The notes beneath the pieces are model-generated. The model saw nothing but the letters and a program-made list of their open reading frames with translations, was not told where the DNA came from and ran no database searches. Below are positions 1 through 11,899 of a DNA stretch of 64,000 bases, in pieces; the first letter of the stretch is position 1; every line of letters starts with the position of its first letter. Both the position numbers and the translations under genes were made by a program. Source of the stretch: Rhodococcus sp. X156. GTDB lineage: Bacteria > Actinomycetota > Actinomycetes > Mycobacteriales > Mycobacteriaceae. The DNA lies in contig NZ_CP034766.1 of assembly GCF_004006015.1 (NCBI RefSeq), positions 3,071,001 to 3,135,000 of the forward strand, read 5' to 3'.

Positions 1-1864
1 CCACCCCGTCCACCCCACGGTTGTCCACGAACACCAGCGCCCGGGTGAGCCAGGTGCCCGGCCGGGCGATGAGCGCCTCGTTGACGGCGTCGGCGTAGAG
101 CCCCGCGCGGGCGGCGGCGACCGGGGCCGACACCCGGGTGGGGCGCTCCAGCGGCACCGGCCGGCGCCCCACCGCCAGCCAGCCCAGCAGCGCACCGGCG
201 ACCGAGAGCAGCAGCGTCAGCGTGACGATGGCCCCGGCCGACAGCGGCGCGTTCTCGTGGTGCTCGACCAGCTCGCCCAGCGACGGGGTGAGGAAGCCGG
301 CCAGCCGCTCGCCGTGCACGAGCACGTAGCCCGCCCCCACCGACCCGACGGCCAGCAGCACCATCGGCACCGTCATCACCCAGCCGGGCTCGTGCGGGCG
401 CAGCTGGTCGCCCGCGGCGGTGCGCAGCTGCGCCCAGCGGGCCTCGCCGAAGAAGGTCATCAGCATCAGGCGGGTCATGTAGAAGGCGGTGAGGAAGGCA
501 CCCAGGACGGTGACCAGCCCGAACACCCAGCCCTGCCACCCGCTCTGCGCGAACGAGGCCTCGATGATGGCGTCCTTGGTGAAGTACCCGGACAGGAACG
601 GGAAACCGATGATGGCCAGGTACCCGAGCCCGAAGGTGGCGAAGGTGACGGGCATCTGCCGCCACAGCCCGCCGAAGCGGCGCATGTCGGTCTCGTCGTG
701 CATGGCGTGCATGACGGACCCGGCACCGAGGAAGAGGCCGGCCTTGAAGAAGCCGTGCGCCAGCAGGTGCGCGATGGCCAGCGCGTAGCCCGCGGTGCCC
801 AGCCCGACCGCCAGGATCATGTAGCCGATCTGGCTCACGGTGGAGTAGGCCAGCACCTTCTTCAGGTCGTCGTGGGCGCAGCCGGCGATGCAGCCGATGG
901 TGATGGTGACCGCGCCGATGATCATCACCACCAGCCGGGCCGAGCTGCTCTGGTCGAAGATCGGGTTGCACCGGGCGATGAGGTACACCCCCGCGGTGAC
1001 CATGGTGGCGGCGTGGATGAGCGCCGACACCGGCGTGGGGCCCTCCATGGCGTCGGGCAGCCAGGACTGCAGCGGGAACTGCCCGGACTTGCCGCAGGCG
1101 CCCAGCAGCAGCAGCAGGCAGATGGCCACCACCGTGCCGGGGCTGCGGGCGGCGAGGTCGGCGATGCCACCGGTCTCGGCGAAGATGCCGGCGTAGCTGA
1201 CCGTGCCCAGGTTGGTCCAGAGCAGGAAGATGGCCAGCGCCAGCCCGACGTCGCCGACCCGGTTCATCAGGAAGGCCTTCTTGGCGGCCGTGGCCGCGGA
1301 CGGGCGGTCCTGGTAGTAGCCGATGAGCAGGTAGGAGGCGACGCCCACGCCCTCCCAGCCCAGGTAGAGCACCACCAGGTTGTCCGCCAGCACCAGCACC
1401 ACCATGGCGGCGATGAACAGGTTGAGGTAGGCGAAGAACCGGCGCCGGCCGGGGTCGTGGTCCAGGTAGCCCACCGAGTACAGGTGGATGAGGAAGCCGA
1501 CGCCGGTGATCAGCAGCACGAAGGTCAGCGAGAGCGGGTCGATCCGCATCCCGAAGCTCAGCTGGTAGGAGCCGACGCTCATCCAGTCGAAGAGGGTGAC
1601 GTCGGTGACCGGTGAGCCGGCGTCCCGCTCGGCGAACAGCGCCGCGCCGTAGCCGAGCGCGGCGAGCACGGTGGCGCACCCCAGCCAGTGGCCCCAGCGG
1701 TCGGTGCGACGCCCCCCGAGCAGCAGCACCACCGCACCCAGCGCGGGCAGCGCCACCAGCAGCCACGCCGCCGACTGCAGCCCGCTGGCCTGGGTGGAGG
1801 CGGTCGCCGGCAGCTCCGCGGCCAGGGTGCCCAGCGCGTCCACCGCTGCGTGTGTCCCGTTCAT
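1..1864 (-). CDS. nuoL: NADH-quinone oxidoreductase subunit L (partial, 3' end cut by window)
   Basis: Membrane subunit of complex I, antiporter-like and proton-pumping. Translation from the ATG at 1864 gives about 621 codons before the window edge; families usually have 620-650 residues, so little is missing. Hydrophobic helices alternate with conserved stretches such as [30 protein letters not shown] and [21 protein letters not shown], which are NuoL hallmarks. The C-terminal piece near the edge ([12 protein letters not shown]...) is also NuoL-like. It lies 15 bp after nuoK and is last of the nuo genes seen here; nuoM and nuoN would be expected beyond the edge. Confidence 0.95.
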   Translation of the reverse strand, partial: MNGTHAAVDALGTLAAELPATASTQASGLQSAAWLLVALPALGAVVLLLGGRRTDRWGHWLGCATVLAALGYGAALFAERDAGSPVTDVTLFDWMSVGSYQLSFGMRIDPLSLTFVLLITGVGFLIHLYSVGYLDHDPGRRRFFAYLNLFIAAMVVLVLADNLVVLYLGWEGVGVASYLLIGYYQDRPSAATAAKKAFLMNRVGDVGLALAIFLLWTNLGTVSYAGIFAETGGIADLAARSPGTVVAICLLLLLGACGKSGQFPLQSWLPDAMEGPTPVSALIHAATMVTAGVYLIARCNPIFDQSSSARLVVMIIGAVTITIGCIAGCAHDDLKKVLAYSTVSQIGYMILAVGLGTAGYALAIAHLLAHGFFKAGLFLGAGSVMHAMHDETDMRRFGGLWRQMPVTFATFGLGYLAIIGFPFLSGYFTKDAIIEASFAQSGWQGWVFGLVTVLGAFLTAFYMTRLMLMTFFGEARWAQLRTAAGDQLRPHEPGWVMTVPMVLLAVGSVGAGYVLVHGERLAGFLTPSLGELVEHHENAPLSAGAIVTLTLLLSVAGALLGWLAVGRRPVPLERPTRVSAPVAAARAGLYADAVNEALIARPGTWLTRALVFVDNRGVDGV

Positions 1865-1879
1865 CCGTCCCCGCCCCCG

Positions 1880-2179
1880 TCAGTACTTCAGCAAGCTGGC
1901 GTCGTCGACCGAGGCCGAGCGGCGTGAGCGGAACATCGCCATGATGATCGCGAGCCCGACGACCACCTCGGCGGCAGCCACCACCATGACGAAGAACGCC
2001 ATGAGCTGGCCGGAGAGGTTGCCGTTGATGCGGGCGAAGGTGACCAGCGTCAGGTTCACCGCGTTGAGCATCAGCTCGATGCACATGAACACCACGATGG
2101 CGTTGCGGCGCACCAGCACCCCGACGGCGCCGACCGCGAACAGCAGCGCCGACAGCAACAGGTAGTAGGCCGGGGTCAC
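1880..2179 (-). CDS. nuoK: NADH-quinone oxidoreductase subunit K
   Basis: Small 99-residue membrane subunit of complex I (MrpC-like) with three predicted helices. The two buried glutamates of the proton path are present at about residues 35 ([11 protein letters not shown]) and 71 ([10 protein letters not shown]). The start is GTG at 2179, whose GTGA overlaps the nuoJ stop, so translation is probably coupled. Length matches the family. Confidence 0.95.
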   Translation of the reverse strand: MTPAYYLLLSALLFAVGAVGVLVRRNAIVVFMCIELMLNAVNLTLVTFARINGNLSGQLMAFFVMVVAAAEVVVGLAIIMAMFRSRRSASVDDASLLKY

Positions 2180-3027
2180 TGCTCCTCCTCCCGCGTGCCG
2201 TCGCCGGTGAGCTGGTGCGGGTCGCGGCTGTCGTGGCGGCTGCGGACCTGGGCGAGGTCCCGGGTGAGCCGCTCGGTGGCAGTGGCCTCGATGATCGCCG
2301 AGATCGACTCCGGGGCGACCGAGCCGTCCGGCAGCAGGGCGGGGGTGGCCACGGAGCTGGTGGTGGCGAACACCCCAGGCCCGGGCAGCGGGGAGATGCG
2401 GTCGCCGCGCAGCCGAGCCACCACCCGCTCGCGCTGGCTGGACTTGTCCTGCGCGCCCCTGCCGACGTAGGCGAGCACCATCGCGCCCAGGGCGGCGGTG
2501 ATCAGCAGCGCGGACGTGAGCTCGAAGGGGAACAGGTAGTCGGTGAACAGCAGCCGGCCGATCTGCCCGACGTTGCCGCCGTCGGCGTCGTTGGCGGCCG
2601 TCAGCCCGGTGGCGTGCACGTCGGTGAGGGCGCGGGCCAGCGCCGCGACCACCAGCACCGCGAAGCCCAGCCCCAGGCCGATGCCGGCCAGCCGGTGCCC
2701 GCGCAGCACCTCCACCACCGAGTCCGAGGCGTCGCGGCCCACCAGCATGAGCACGAACAGGAACAGCATCATGATGGCGCCGGTGTAGACGATGATCTGC
2801 ACGAAGCCCAGGAACGGGGCCTGCTGCACCAGGTAGAGCACCCCGAGGCTGAGCATGCTCATGGCCAGGAACAGCGCCGAGTGCACCGCGTTGCGGGCCA
2901 GCACCATGCCCAGCCCACCGGCCAGGGCGAGCGGGCCGAGGATCCAGAACACCACCGCCTCGCCGGTGCTCACCCCGCTGGCGCCCTGGGCCAGCAGGGT
3001 GGTGGTCATGGCGGTGCCGCCCATCAC
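2176..3027 (-). CDS. nuoJ: NADH-quinone oxidoreductase subunit J
   Basis: Membrane subunit of complex I, 283 residues, with about five hydrophobic segments in the N-terminal 170 residues. Conserved segment [19 protein letters not shown] is the NuoJ signature helix. The C-terminal 90 residues are polar and variable, as in other actinobacteria. The ATG at 3027 overlaps the nuoI stop (ATGA); a second ATG six codons in (MTTTLL) is a possible alternative start. Confidence 0.95.
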   Translation of the reverse strand: MMGGTAMTTTLLAQGASGVSTGEAVVFWILGPLALAGGLGMVLARNAVHSALFLAMSMLSLGVLYLVQQAPFLGFVQIIVYTGAIMMLFLFVLMLVGRDASDSVVEVLRGHRLAGIGLGLGFAVLVVAALARALTDVHATGLTAANDADGGNVGQIGRLLFTDYLFPFELTSALLITAALGAMVLAYVGRGAQDKSSQRERVVARLRGDRISPLPGPGVFATTSSVATPALLPDGSVAPESISAIIEATATERLTRDLAQVRSRHDSRDPHQLTGDGTREEEQ

Positions 3028-3584
3028 GCCCGCCCCGTCCCGGGGCCGCGCACGGTCGGCTCACCCTCGGCGGGCTCCCGGGCCAGGCGAGGGCCGTTGA
3101 CGTAGTAGTCCTGCTCGTCCTCGCCCAGCCGCATGGGGTGCGGGGGTTGCTCCATGCCGGCCAGCAGCGGCGCCAGCAGGTCCTCCTTGGTGTAGATCAG
3201 CGCCTGCCGGTTGTTCTCGGCCAGCTCGTACACCGGGGTCATGGTCAGCGCCCGGGTGGGGCACGCCTCCACGCACAACCCGCAGCCGATGCAGCGCAGG
3301 TAGTTGATCTGGTAGTCCGCGCCGTAGCGCTCCCCGGGCGAGTAGCGGACCGCGTCGGTGTTGTCCGCACCCTCCACGAAGATGGCGTCGGCCGGGCAGG
3401 CCCAGGCGCACAGCTCGCAGCCCACGCACTTCTCCAGCCCGTCCGGGTGCCGGTTGAGCTGGTGGCGGCCGTGGTAGCCCTTGGCGGGGATCTTCACCTC
3501 CTCCGGGTACTGCTCGGTGGCGGCCTTGGTGAACATCGTCGCGAAGGTGAGGCCGAAGCCCCTCACCGGGTCAAGCAGACCCAT
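3024..3584 (-). CDS. nuoI: NADH-quinone oxidoreductase subunit I (two 4Fe-4S clusters)
   Basis: Ferredoxin-like peripheral-arm subunit, 186 residues, that passes electrons through clusters N6a and N6b to NuoB. Both binding motifs are intact: [12 protein letters not shown] at about residue 53 and [12 protein letters not shown] at about 97. The start ATG at 3584 lies 14 bp inside the 3' end of nuoH, a longer overlap than the 4-bp overlaps used elsewhere in this operon. The C-terminal tail after residue 150 is variable. Confidence 0.96.
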   Translation of the reverse strand: MGLLDPVRGFGLTFATMFTKAATEQYPEEVKIPAKGYHGRHQLNRHPDGLEKCVGCELCAWACPADAIFVEGADNTDAVRYSPGERYGADYQINYLRCIGCGLCVEACPTRALTMTPVYELAENNRQALIYTKEDLLAPLLAGMEQPPHPMRLGEDEQDYYVNGPRLAREPAEGEPTVRGPGTGRA

Positions 3585-4986
3585 GGCGGTCCTCCCTGCT
3601 GGTGCCGGACGGGGCGGGATCGGGGTCGGGCTGGTCGGAGCGGGCGGAGACCCGGCCGCGGCGCTTCGCCCGCAGCGCCCCGGGCTGGGCCGGCACGTCG
3701 GCGGCCGGGCCGCTGACGGCCGTCTGCTCGGCCCGCGCGATCCCCGGGTGCGGCGGGACCACCAGGTCCAGCGGCGGCACCGGGAACGACCCGACCACCG
3801 GCGGCTGCCCGTCGTCGTCGGGCACCGAGCGGTCGGGCACCAGGAAGGCCACGGCCAGCAGGATCACCAGCCCCACGCCGCCGATGACCAGGATCGTGGT
3901 GGCGGAGACGTCCTCGCTGCGCTGCAGGGCCCGCACCGTGGCCACCGCGACGATCCACAGCAGGCTGAACGGCACGAGCACCTTCCAGCCCAGCGCCATG
4001 AACTGGTCGTAGCGGAAGCGGGGCAGGGCACCGCGCAGCCAGATGAACAGGAACAGGAAGCCGATGGTCTTGACCAGGAACCACAGCAGCGGCCACCAGC
4101 CGGTGTTGAGCACCCCGTCGCCCACCGCCGACAGCGGCCACGGCGCCCGCCAGCCGCCCAGGAACATGGTGGTGGCCAGCGCCGAGACGGTGACCATGTT
4201 GACGTACTCGGACAGGAAGAACAGCGCGAACTTCAGCGACGAGTACTCGGTGTGGAAGCCGCCGACCAGCTCGCTCTCGGCCTCGGCCAGGTCGAACGGA
4301 GCCCGGTTGGTCTCCCCGATCATGGAGACCACGTACACCGCGAAGCTGCCCAGCAGCACCACCACGAACCAGCGGTCGGCCTGCGCGCCGACGATGGCCG
4401 CGGTGGACAGCGACCCGGTGTAGAGCACCACCGCCACGATGGACAGGCCCATCGCGATCTCGTAGGAGATGACCTGCGCCGCCGAGCGCAGCGCGCCCAG
4501 CAGCGGGTAGGGCGAGCCGGAGGACCAGCCGGCCAGCACGATGCCGTACACCCCGACCGAGGACGCGGCCAGGATCACCAGCACCCCCACCGGCAGGTCA
4601 GCGACCTGCAGCAGGGTGGGCTCGCCGAAGATCGAGACCTCGCCGCCGAGCGGGATGACCGAGAAGGCCACGAACGCGGGAACGGTGGAGATCACCGGCG
4701 CCAGGAAGTAGACCCACTTGTCGGCCAGCAGCGGCCGGATGTCCTCCTTGAACGCCAGCTTGAGCCCGTCGGCCAGCGACTGCAGCAGCCCGAACTTGCC
4801 GGTGCGGTTGGGCCCGTACCGGTTCTGCATCCGCCCGATCATCCGGCGCTCCCACCAGATCATCAGCAGCGTCATGAGCAGCAGCAGGACGAAGACGCCG
4901 ACGACCTTGACCAGCACCAACCAGATCGGGTCGTCCATCAGCACCTCGGTGCCCGGGGTGACCAGCCCGCCCTCCGCGCGGATCAT
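3571..4986 (-). CDS. nuoH: NADH-quinone oxidoreductase subunit H
   Basis: Membrane subunit that anchors the peripheral arm and forms part of the quinone chamber. Eight or so hydrophobic helices are visible, with signatures [18 protein letters not shown] and [19 protein letters not shown] (acidic quinone-channel loop). At 471 residues it carries a polar C-terminal tail of about 60 residues, common in actinobacteria. The ATG at 4986 overlaps the nuoG stop; an internal ATG 16 codons on (MDDPIW) could be the true start. Confidence 0.95.
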   Translation of the reverse strand: MIRAEGGLVTPGTEVLMDDPIWLVLVKVVGVFVLLLLMTLLMIWWERRMIGRMQNRYGPNRTGKFGLLQSLADGLKLAFKEDIRPLLADKWVYFLAPVISTVPAFVAFSVIPLGGEVSIFGEPTLLQVADLPVGVLVILAASSVGVYGIVLAGWSSGSPYPLLGALRSAAQVISYEIAMGLSIVAVVLYTGSLSTAAIVGAQADRWFVVVLLGSFAVYVVSMIGETNRAPFDLAEAESELVGGFHTEYSSLKFALFFLSEYVNMVTVSALATTMFLGGWRAPWPLSAVGDGVLNTGWWPLLWFLVKTIGFLFLFIWLRGALPRFRYDQFMALGWKVLVPFSLLWIVAVATVRALQRSEDVSATTILVIGGVGLVILLAVAFLVPDRSVPDDDGQPPVVGSFPVPPLDLVVPPHPGIARAEQTAVSGPAADVPAQPGALRAKRRGRVSARSDQPDPDPAPSGTSREDRHGSA

Positions 4987-7436
4987 GCCCGCAGCCCCTC
5001 GTGCGGCTCCCCGACCGGGGCGACCGCCACCGACACCACGTCACCGTGACCGGAGCGCAGGCCGGTGCCACCCGGTATCCACACCACGCCGTCGACCACC
5101 TCCGCCAGCTCGACCGGCAGGGTGGTGCCACCGTGGCCGTCGGCCAGGGCCACCAGGTCACCGGCCAGCGCGCCGAGGCCGGCCGCGGTCGCGGGCGACA
5201 TCACCGCACGGGCCGGGCGCCGGGTGCCGGCCAGCGCCGGCTCGTTCGACTGCAGTGCCGCGTCGTCCAGCAGCCGCCGCCAGGTGGCCAGCACCGCCTG
5301 GCCCACTCCCGGCCGGGCCGCGGGTCGGCTCGGCGCGTGCGGTGGCGGCGGAGCCTGGCCGTGGTGCGCCGCGCCCAGCCGGCGCAGCTCGCCGGCGGCG
5401 GCGGCGGGGGTCTGGGTGAACAGGTCCACGTCCATCTCCACGGCGAGGGTGTCCAGCACCCGGCAGTCCGGCAGCAGGGTGCTGCCGTCCACCGTGGTCT
5501 GGAAGGGGCGCTCGCGGCCCTCCCAGTCGAGGTAGGAGCCGGCCTTGTGCACCGCCGGCGCCACCGGCAGCACCACGTCCGCCCGCTCGGTGGCCTCGCT
5601 GCGGCGCAGCTCCAGGCTGACCACGAACTGCGCACCGTCCAGGGCGCGGCGGGCCAGCGCGGGATCGGGCAGGTCACCCAGCTCCACGCCGCCGACCACC
5701 AGCCCGGCCAGCTCACCGGCAGCGGCCGCGGCCAGCATGGCGCTGGTGTCGCGGCCGGGCTCGGTGGGCAGGGTACCCGGGGCGAGCCGCCAGACCTGCT
5801 CGCAGTGCGCCCGGGCCGCGGGGTCGGTCACCGCGAAGCCGCCGGGCAGCAGGGTGGGCAGCGCCCCGGCCGCCAGCGCGCCCCGCTCCCCGGCGCGCCG
5901 GGGCACCCAGGCCAGTCGCGCACCGGTGCGGGTGGCCAGGGCCAGCACGGCCGTCAGCAGGCCCGGCACCTCGGCGGCCCGCTCGCCCACCAGCAGCACC
6001 GCGCCGTCGGCGGACAGGCTCTGCCCCAGCTCGGTGTCCAGCTGCTCCAGGGCCGCCACCTCCCCGCCCGGCACCGCGGGCACCAGCCGGCCGCCGGTCT
6101 TGGCCACGGCGGGGCTGACCCAGGAGCCTAGGTGCGCCACCACGGCCTGGTGCTGGTGCACGGCCTTGCGCAGCCGCAGGAAGACGATGGGCGACTCCTC
6201 CTCCGGGTCGAGCGCCACGCACAGCACCGCGGGGGCGTGCTCGAGGTCGGCGTAGGTGACCCCGCCGGTGTCCGGCGTGCTGCCCACCACGTGCGCGGCC
6301 AGGAAGTCCTGCTCCTCGGCGGAGTGCCGGCGCGCGCGGAAGTCCACGTCGTTGCTGTGCAGCGCCAGGCGGGCGAACTTGGCGTAGGCGTAGGCGTCCT
6401 CGGTGGTGAGCCGACCACCGGCCAGGGTGCCCACCCCGCCGGAGTCCCGGGCGGCCAGCAGCCCCTCGGCCGCGGTGCGCAGGGCGTCGGTCCAGGACGC
6501 CTCGTGCAGCACGCCGTCAGTGCCGCGCACCAGCGGCGTGGTGATGCGCTGGTCGTCGGTGAGGTAGCCGAAGCCGAAGCGGCCCTTGTCGCAGGTCCAC
6601 TCCTCGTTCACCTCCGGGTCGGCCCCGGCCAGGCGGCGCTGCACCGTGCCGCGGCGCCAGTCGGTGCGCTGGGCGCAGCCGGACGCGCAGTGCTCGCACA
6701 CCCCGGGCGTGGACATCAGGTCGAAGGGCCGCGAGCGGAACCGGTAAGAGGCGCTGGTGAGCGCACCCACCGGGCAGATCTGGATGGTGTTGCCGGAGAA
6801 GTAGCTGTGGAAGGGGTGCCCGCTGGCCGTGCCGATCTGCTGGTGGGCGCCGCGCTCGAGCAGGTCGATGAACGGGTCGCCGGCAATCTGCTCGGAGAAG
6901 CGGGTGCAGCGCTGGCAGAGCACGCAGCGCTCCCGGTCCAGCAGCACCTCGGTGGAGATGGGGACGGGCTTGGGGAAGGTGCGCTTGGTCTCGGTGAAGC
7001 GGGACTCGGTGCGCCCGTGGGCCATGGCCTGGTTCTGCAGCGGGCACTCCCCGCCCTTGTCGCAGACCGGGCAGTCCAGCGGGTGGTTGATCAGCAGCAG
7101 CTCCATGATCCCGGCCTGGGCCTTCTTGGCCACGTCCGAGCTGTGCTGGGTGCGCACCACCATCCCGTCGGCGACGGTCATGGTGCAGGAGGCCTGCGGC
7201 TTGGGCATGGGCCGCCCGCCCATCTCCACCTCCACCAGGCACTGCCGGCAGGCGCCCGCGGGATCGAGCAGCGGGTGGTCGCAGAAGCGCGGCACGATGA
7301 TGCCGAGACGCTCGCAGGTGCGGATGATCAGCTCGCCCTTGGGCGCGTCGACCTGCGCACCGTCGATCTCCAGGCGGACGTGCCCCTCGGGCACCGGCGG
7401 TGGCTCGGCGGCGGGCTTGTCCTGCGCAACGGTCAT
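4983..7436 (-). CDS. nuoG: NADH-quinone oxidoreductase subunit G
   Basis: Largest peripheral subunit, 817 residues, carrying most of the iron-sulphur chain. In order: an N-terminal 2Fe-2S site ([17 protein letters not shown] plus a later Cys), the His-Cys3 cluster [14 protein letters not shown], a 4Fe-4S site CVLCQRC...CPVGA, and the N7-type site CEHCASGC with a distant Cys ([10 protein letters not shown]). A molybdopterin-oxidoreductase-like domain follows that is not expected to bind cofactor. The ATG at 7436 gives an ATGA overlap with nuoF. Length is normal for actinobacteria. Confidence 0.96.
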   Translation of the reverse strand: MTVAQDKPAAEPPPVPEGHVRLEIDGAQVDAPKGELIIRTCERLGIIVPRFCDHPLLDPAGACRQCLVEVEMGGRPMPKPQASCTMTVADGMVVRTQHSSDVAKKAQAGIMELLLINHPLDCPVCDKGGECPLQNQAMAHGRTESRFTETKRTFPKPVPISTEVLLDRERCVLCQRCTRFSEQIAGDPFIDLLERGAHQQIGTASGHPFHSYFSGNTIQICPVGALTSASYRFRSRPFDLMSTPGVCEHCASGCAQRTDWRRGTVQRRLAGADPEVNEEWTCDKGRFGFGYLTDDQRITTPLVRGTDGVLHEASWTDALRTAAEGLLAARDSGGVGTLAGGRLTTEDAYAYAKFARLALHSNDVDFRARRHSAEEQDFLAAHVVGSTPDTGGVTYADLEHAPAVLCVALDPEEESPIVFLRLRKAVHQHQAVVAHLGSWVSPAVAKTGGRLVPAVPGGEVAALEQLDTELGQSLSADGAVLLVGERAAEVPGLLTAVLALATRTGARLAWVPRRAGERGALAAGALPTLLPGGFAVTDPAARAHCEQVWRLAPGTLPTEPGRDTSAMLAAAAAGELAGLVVGGVELGDLPDPALARRALDGAQFVVSLELRRSEATERADVVLPVAPAVHKAGSYLDWEGRERPFQTTVDGSTLLPDCRVLDTLAVEMDVDLFTQTPAAAAGELRRLGAAHHGQAPPPPHAPSRPAARPGVGQAVLATWRRLLDDAALQSNEPALAGTRRPARAVMSPATAAGLGALAGDLVALADGHGGTTLPVELAEVVDGVVWIPGGTGLRSGHGDVVSVAVAPVGEPHEGLRA

Positions 7437-8758
7437 CGGAGGGCTCCTGCCAGCTGCGGGTCTGGGGACGGGCCGCCGCCGGGCTGGGCGGCACACAGGT
7501 CGAGGAACTCCTGCCGGAAGTGCTTGATGCCGCTGGTGATCGGGCTGACGGCGCCGTCGGCCAGCGCGCAGAAGCTGCGGCCGAGGATGTTGTCGCACAC
7601 GTCCAGCAGGGTGTCCACGTCCTCGGGGGTGCCTCGGCCGGCCACCATCCGGTGAAGCACCTGCTCCAGCCAGTAGGTGCCCTCCCGGCACGGGGTGCAC
7701 TTGCCGCAGCTCTCGTGCTTGTAGAACTCGGTCCACTTCATCACCGCCCACGGCACGCTGACGGTCTCGTTGAACACCTGCACCGCGGTGGTGCCCAGGA
7801 TGGTGCCCGCCTCCACCGCGCCCTCGAAGTCCAGCGGCACGTCCAGGTGCTCGGCGGTGAGCAGCGGGGTGGAGGAGCCGCCCGGCGTCCAGAACTTCAG
7901 CGGGATCCCGTCCTTCATCCCGCCGGCCAGCTCCAGCAGCTGGCCCAGCGTGGTGCCCATCGGCACCTCGTACTGGCCGGGTCGCTCCACGTGCCCGGAC
8001 AGCGAGAAGATCTTGGGTCCCGGCGACTTCTCCCGGCCCATGCTGCGGAACCAGTCGCTGCCGCCGTTGACGATGAACGGGATGGTGGCGATGGTCTCCA
8101 CGTTGTTCACCACGGTGGGGCTGGCGTAGAGCCCGGAGGTGGCGGGGAAGGGCGGCTTGAGGCGGGGCTGGCCGCGACGGCCCTCCAGCGAGTCCAGCAG
8201 CGCCGTCTCCTCGCCGCAGATGTAGGCACCGGCGCCGGCGTGCACCACGATCTCCAGGTCGAAGCCCGAGCCCAGGATGTCGGTGCCCAGGTAGCCGGCG
8301 GCCCGGGCCTCGTTCACGGCGTGCTGCAGCCGCCGGATGCAGTGCAGCGCCTCCCCGCGCACGTAGATGGCGCAGAAGCTGGCCCGGATGGCGTAGCTGG
8401 TGATGATGGCGCCCTCGATCAGCGAGTGCGGGTCGGTCATCATCAGCGGGATGTCCTTGCAGGTGCCGGGCTCGCCCTCGTCCGCGTTGACCACCAGGTA
8501 CTTGGGCTTGGCCGCGGGCCCGCTGAGCTGGCCGGGCGCGGCCTGCGGGATGAAGCCCCACTTCATCCCGGTGGGAAAGCCCGCCCCGCCGCGTCCGCGC
8601 AGCCCGGAGGCCTTGACCAGCTCGATCAGCTGGTCGGGCTCGGCGGCCAGCGCGGTGCGCAGGGCGGTGTAGCCCTCCAGCTCGGCGTAGGTCTGCAGCG
8701 TCCACGACCGCGGGGAGGACCAGCGGCGGGTGAGGACCGGGGTGAGCGGATCGGTCAT
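7433..8758 (-). CDS. nuoF: NADH-quinone oxidoreductase subunit F (NADH/FMN site)
   Basis: Entry point of complex I: binds NADH and FMN and the N3 4Fe-4S cluster. Visible motifs are the glycine-rich nucleotide loop [15 protein letters not shown] (about residue 53), the FMN-site region YICGEETAL, and the cluster motif [12 protein letters not shown] with its fourth Cys in [10 protein letters not shown]. 441 residues, typical length. The start ATG at 8758 overlaps the nuoE stop. Confidence 0.97.
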   Translation of the reverse strand: MTDPLTPVLTRRWSSPRSWTLQTYAELEGYTALRTALAAEPDQLIELVKASGLRGRGGAGFPTGMKWGFIPQAAPGQLSGPAAKPKYLVVNADEGEPGTCKDIPLMMTDPHSLIEGAIITSYAIRASFCAIYVRGEALHCIRRLQHAVNEARAAGYLGTDILGSGFDLEIVVHAGAGAYICGEETALLDSLEGRRGQPRLKPPFPATSGLYASPTVVNNVETIATIPFIVNGGSDWFRSMGREKSPGPKIFSLSGHVERPGQYEVPMGTTLGQLLELAGGMKDGIPLKFWTPGGSSTPLLTAEHLDVPLDFEGAVEAGTILGTTAVQVFNETVSVPWAVMKWTEFYKHESCGKCTPCREGTYWLEQVLHRMVAGRGTPEDVDTLLDVCDNILGRSFCALADGAVSPITSGIKHFRQEFLDLCAAQPGGGPSPDPQLAGALR

Positions 8759-9558
8759 GACTTCTTCTCCGGGACGGGAAGCGGGGGAGCACTGTCCGGC
8801 AGGGCGGGGGCCTGCCAGCCGTTCTCCTGGGCCTGCACCACGCCGCGCAGCGTCTCCGGGGCGGCGGACGGTCCGTGCAGCTCCGGGTCGCTGGTGAAGA
8901 ACCCGGCCAGCTGCAGCTCGGCGTCGCGCAGGTCGGTCAGCGGCGCTCCCCGGCTCGGGTCGGGGCGCTGTCCGCTGCGCAGGGCCCGCACCAGCTCCAG
9001 CGCGGTCTGCGGCGTCTGGTTGTCGAAGTACTCGTAGTTCACCTGCAGCACCGGGCCCAGGTCGCAGGCGGCCAGGCACTCGGCGTGCTCCAGGGTGATC
9101 GATCCGGGCGCACCGGGAACGCCGGCCGTCTCCTCGTGGCCCAGCAGCGCCCCGTCCTGGCCCAGCTCGGCCTGCAGTGCCTGGTAGATGTCGTCGCCGC
9201 CGAGGACCGCGCACAAGGTGTTGGTGCACACGCTCACCAGGTGCTCGCCGCACGGGCGCCGCTTGTACATCGTGTAGAAGGTGGCCACCGCGCGCACCTC
9301 GGCGGGGGTGAGGTGGAGGTGGTCGGCGCAGAAGGCGATACCGTCGGGGCTGACCCAGCCCTGCACGCTCTGCACCAGGTGCAGCATCGGCAGCAGCGCG
9401 GAGCGGGCCTGCGGGTAGCGGGCGATGATCTCCTGCGCCCGGTCGTGGGTGAGCGCGTCGAAGGTCTCCCCGGTACCCGGATCCCCTGCGCCCGGATCCC
9501 CGGTACCCGGATCCCGTGCGCCGGGGAACCCTGCCTCGTGCCGCTGCGCCTGGCTCAT
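8755..9558 (-). CDS. nuoE: NADH-quinone oxidoreductase subunit E (2Fe-2S)
   Basis: Thioredoxin-fold subunit with the N1a 2Fe-2S cluster, a partner of NuoF. Cluster ligands are seen in CTNTLC and [10 protein letters not shown]. 267 residues, slightly long: the N-terminus begins with a low-complexity stretch of about 20 residues built from [10 protein letters not shown] pentapeptides, encoded by a 15-bp direct repeat, before the conserved domain starts near residue 35. A polar tail of about 60 residues follows the fold. The ATG at 9558 overlaps the nuoD stop. Confidence 0.95.
   Translation of the reverse strand: MSQAQRHEAGFPGARDPGTGDPGAGDPGTGETFDALTHDRAQEIIARYPQARSALLPMLHLVQSVQGWVSPDGIAFCADHLHLTPAEVRAVATFYTMYKRRPCGEHLVSVCTNTLCAVLGGDDIYQALQAELGQDGALLGHEETAGVPGAPGSITLEHAECLAACDLGPVLQVNYEYFDNQTPQTALELVRALRSGQRPDPSRGAPLTDLRDAELQLAGFFTSDPELHGPSAAPETLRGVVQAQENGWQAPALPDSAPPLPVPEKKS
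9468..9522. repeat. 15-bp direct repeat inside the nuoE 5' end
   Basis: Three contiguous 15-bp units (9477-9491, 9492-9506, 9507-9521) differ only in the last few bases, alternating between gtac and tgcgc endings, with a partial copy before them. They encode a GD-P-G-A/T-G pentapeptide repeat. Because the unit is a multiple of three, copy-number change would alter NuoE length without a frameshift. Confidence 0.85.
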
Positions 9559-11102
9559 CGGTCCACTCCTCCCATCACCGGGTCGAGCGAGGCCACCGAG
9601 GCGATGACGTCGGCGACCAGGCCACCCTCGCTCATCGCGGGCATGGCCTGCAGGTTCACGAAGCTGGGGTCGCGCACGTGGGCGCGCAGCGGCCGGGTGC
9701 CCCCGTCGGAGACCAGGTGCACGCCCAGCTCGCCGCGCGGGGACTCGATGGAGGTGTAGACCTGCCCCGGCGGCACCCGGAAGCCCTCGGTGACCAGCTT
9801 GAAGTGGTGGATCAGCGACTCCATGGACTGGCCCATGATCGTGCGGACGTGCTCCAGGGAGTTGCCCAGCCCGTCGCTGCCCACCGACAGCTGCGCGGGC
9901 CAGGCGATCTTGCGATCGGCCACCATCACCGGCTGGCCGGCGAGCCCGGCGAGGCGGTCGGTGGCCTGCTCCACCAGCTTGAGGCTCTCCCGCATCTCCT
10001 GCACCCGCAGCCGGTAGCGGGCGAAGCAGTCGGCCTCGGTGGCGGTGGGGACGTCGAACTCGTAGCTGTCGTAGCCGCAGTAGGGCTCGATCTTGCGCAG
10101 GTCCCAGGCCAGGCCGGCCGAGCGCAGCACCGGCCCGGTGACGCCCAGGGCCAGGCAGCCGTCCAGCGGCAGGTAGCCCACCCCTTCCAGCCGGTTGCGC
10201 CAGATCGGCTGGCCGGTGAGCAGGGTGTCGTACTCGGGCAGCCGGCGCCGCATCTCCACCAGGAACTCCGCCACCTTCTTCTCGAAGCCGGCGGGCAGGT
10301 CGCGGGCGATGCCGCCGGGGCGGACGAAGGCGTGGTTCATCCGCAGCCCGGTGAGCTCCTCCAGCAGGTGCAGCACCGTCTCCCGCTCGCGGAAGCCGAA
10401 GGTCATCGCGGTGGACGAGCCCAGCTCCATGCCGCCGGTGGCCAGGTACACCAGGTGCGAGGCGACGCGGTTGAGCTCCATCAGCAGCACCCGTGCGGCC
10501 TGCGCCCGCTCGGGCACCTCGATGCCCAGCAGCTTCTCCACCGCGAGGCAGTACGCGGTCTCGTTGAACAGCGGGGACAGGTAGTCCATGCGGGTGACGA
10601 AGGTGGTGCCCTGCGTCCAGGTGCGGGCCTCGATGTTCTTCTCGATGCCGGTGTGCAGGTAGCCGATCACCGAGCGCAGCTGGGTGACCGTCTCGCCCTC
10701 CAGCTCCAGCACCAGGCGCAGCACGCCGTGGGTGGACGGGTGCTGGGGGCCCATGTTGATGACGATGCGCTCGTCGGCGCCGATGTCGGAGTCGGCGGCC
10801 AGGTCGTCGGTGAAGGTGTCCCAGTCCGCGCCGGTGACGGTGTAGACGCGGCCCTCGGTGGTCTGGCGCTCCCCCGCCGGGCTGGGCTGCGGACCCTCGT
10901 CGGTGGCGGTGGTGGTGTGGGTGTCGTAGGTGGTGCTGGTGGCCGAGCCGTCCGCGCGGGACTGGCCGCCGCCGGAGTCGGGCACGGTGCCCTCCGCCGC
11001 CTGCCGGGTGTCCGCGCCGCCGGTGTCGGAGGTGCCGGGCCGGGTGGTGTCCCGCTCGGCCTCGGGACTGGTGTCCCGCTCGGAGCTCGTGTCCCGGCTC
11101 AT
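9555..11102 (-). CDS. nuoD: NADH-quinone oxidoreductase subunit D
   Basis: 49-kDa-type subunit that helps form the quinone-binding site; related to NiFe hydrogenase large subunits. The quinone-site loop [15 protein letters not shown] is clear, as are [13 protein letters not shown] and the C-terminal [20 protein letters not shown]. At 515 residues it is about 75 longer than usual because of a Thr/Asp/Gly-rich N-terminal extension (residues 1 to about 85). No internal in-frame start looks better, and the ATG at 11102 makes the same ATGA overlap (with nuoC) as its neighbours, supporting the long form. Confidence 0.95.
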   Translation of the reverse strand: MSRDTSSERDTSPEAERDTTRPGTSDTGGADTRQAAEGTVPDSGGGQSRADGSATSTTYDTHTTTATDEGPQPSPAGERQTTEGRVYTVTGADWDTFTDDLAADSDIGADERIVINMGPQHPSTHGVLRLVLELEGETVTQLRSVIGYLHTGIEKNIEARTWTQGTTFVTRMDYLSPLFNETAYCLAVEKLLGIEVPERAQAARVLLMELNRVASHLVYLATGGMELGSSTAMTFGFRERETVLHLLEELTGLRMNHAFVRPGGIARDLPAGFEKKVAEFLVEMRRRLPEYDTLLTGQPIWRNRLEGVGYLPLDGCLALGVTGPVLRSAGLAWDLRKIEPYCGYDSYEFDVPTATEADCFARYRLRVQEMRESLKLVEQATDRLAGLAGQPVMVADRKIAWPAQLSVGSDGLGNSLEHVRTIMGQSMESLIHHFKLVTEGFRVPPGQVYTSIESPRGELGVHLVSDGGTRPLRAHVRDPSFVNLQAMPAMSEGGLVADVIASVASLDPVMGGVDR

Positions 11103-11899
11103 GAGTACGCCCTCCGCTGCTCGGGCGGGGGGATCTCCGCACCCTTGTACTCCACGGGGATCCCGCCCAGGGGGTAGTCCTTGCGCTGCGGGTGCCCGGC
11201 CCAGTCGTCGGGCATGAGGATGCGGGTGAGCCCGGGGTGACCGTCGAAGACGATGCCGAACATGTCCCACACCTCCCGCTCCTGCCAGTCGGCGGTGGGG
11301 TAGACCTGCACCACGCTGGGCAGGTGCGGGTGCTCGCTCATTCCCCCGCTGCCGGGCACGTCCAGGGCCACCTCCAGGCGCACCCGGTGCCGGAAAGTCA
11401 TCGACGCCAGGTGGTAGACCACGTGCAGCCGCTGGTCCACCGGCTGGTCCCCGTCGAACCCGTAGTCCACGCCGGACACCGACGAGCACAGCTCGAACCG
11501 CAGGGCGGGCTCGTCGCGCAGCACCCGGCACACCTCGAGCACCGTGTCCGGGCGCAGGTAGTAGGTGATCTCGCCGCGGTCGACCACCACCTGCTGCACC
11601 GCCTGGTCCAGCCCGCGCTGCGCCAGCGCCGCCAGCAGGTCGTCGGTGACCTGGTCGAACCAGCCCCCGTAGGGCCGTTGCGCCGGCGCCGGGCTGTAGG
11701 CGGGCAGCCGCAGGCCGCCGTAGCCGGAGGTGTCCCCCGACCCACGGATGCCGAACATGCCCTGCCTGGCGCGGCCGGCCACCAGTCCGCCGCGCTCCTG
11801 CCGCTCCTCCTCGGCGCCGCCGCTGTGGCCGGAGGAGGCCAGGCCGCCGTGCTCGGCGACGTCGGTGGGCTCCGGAACACCCTGGCCGGGCGTGCTCAC
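11099..11899 (-). CDS. nuoC: NADH-quinone oxidoreductase subunit C
   Basis: 30-kDa-type peripheral subunit. The signature [18 protein letters not shown] and the following [19 protein letters not shown] are intact near residues 200-250. 266 residues; the first 60 are polar and poorly conserved, as in other actinobacterial NuoC. The GTG start at 11899 overlaps the nuoB stop (GTGA). Confidence 0.95.
   Translation of the reverse strand: MSTPGQGVPEPTDVAEHGGLASSGHSGGAEEERQERGGLVAGRARQGMFGIRGSGDTSGYGGLRLPAYSPAPAQRPYGGWFDQVTDDLLAALAQRGLDQAVQQVVVDRGEITYYLRPDTVLEVCRVLRDEPALRFELCSSVSGVDYGFDGDQPVDQRLHVVYHLASMTFRHRVRLEVALDVPGSGGMSEHPHLPSVVQVYPTADWQEREVWDMFGIVFDGHPGLTRILMPDDWAGHPQRKDYPLGGIPVEYKGAEIPPPEQRRAYS

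Noticed and set aside
257-1615. Long open frame on the plus strand across nuoL
   Set aside because: It is an antisense shadow of a GC-rich gene: composition is His/Gln/Gly-rich with no domain, while the minus strand encodes clear NuoL.
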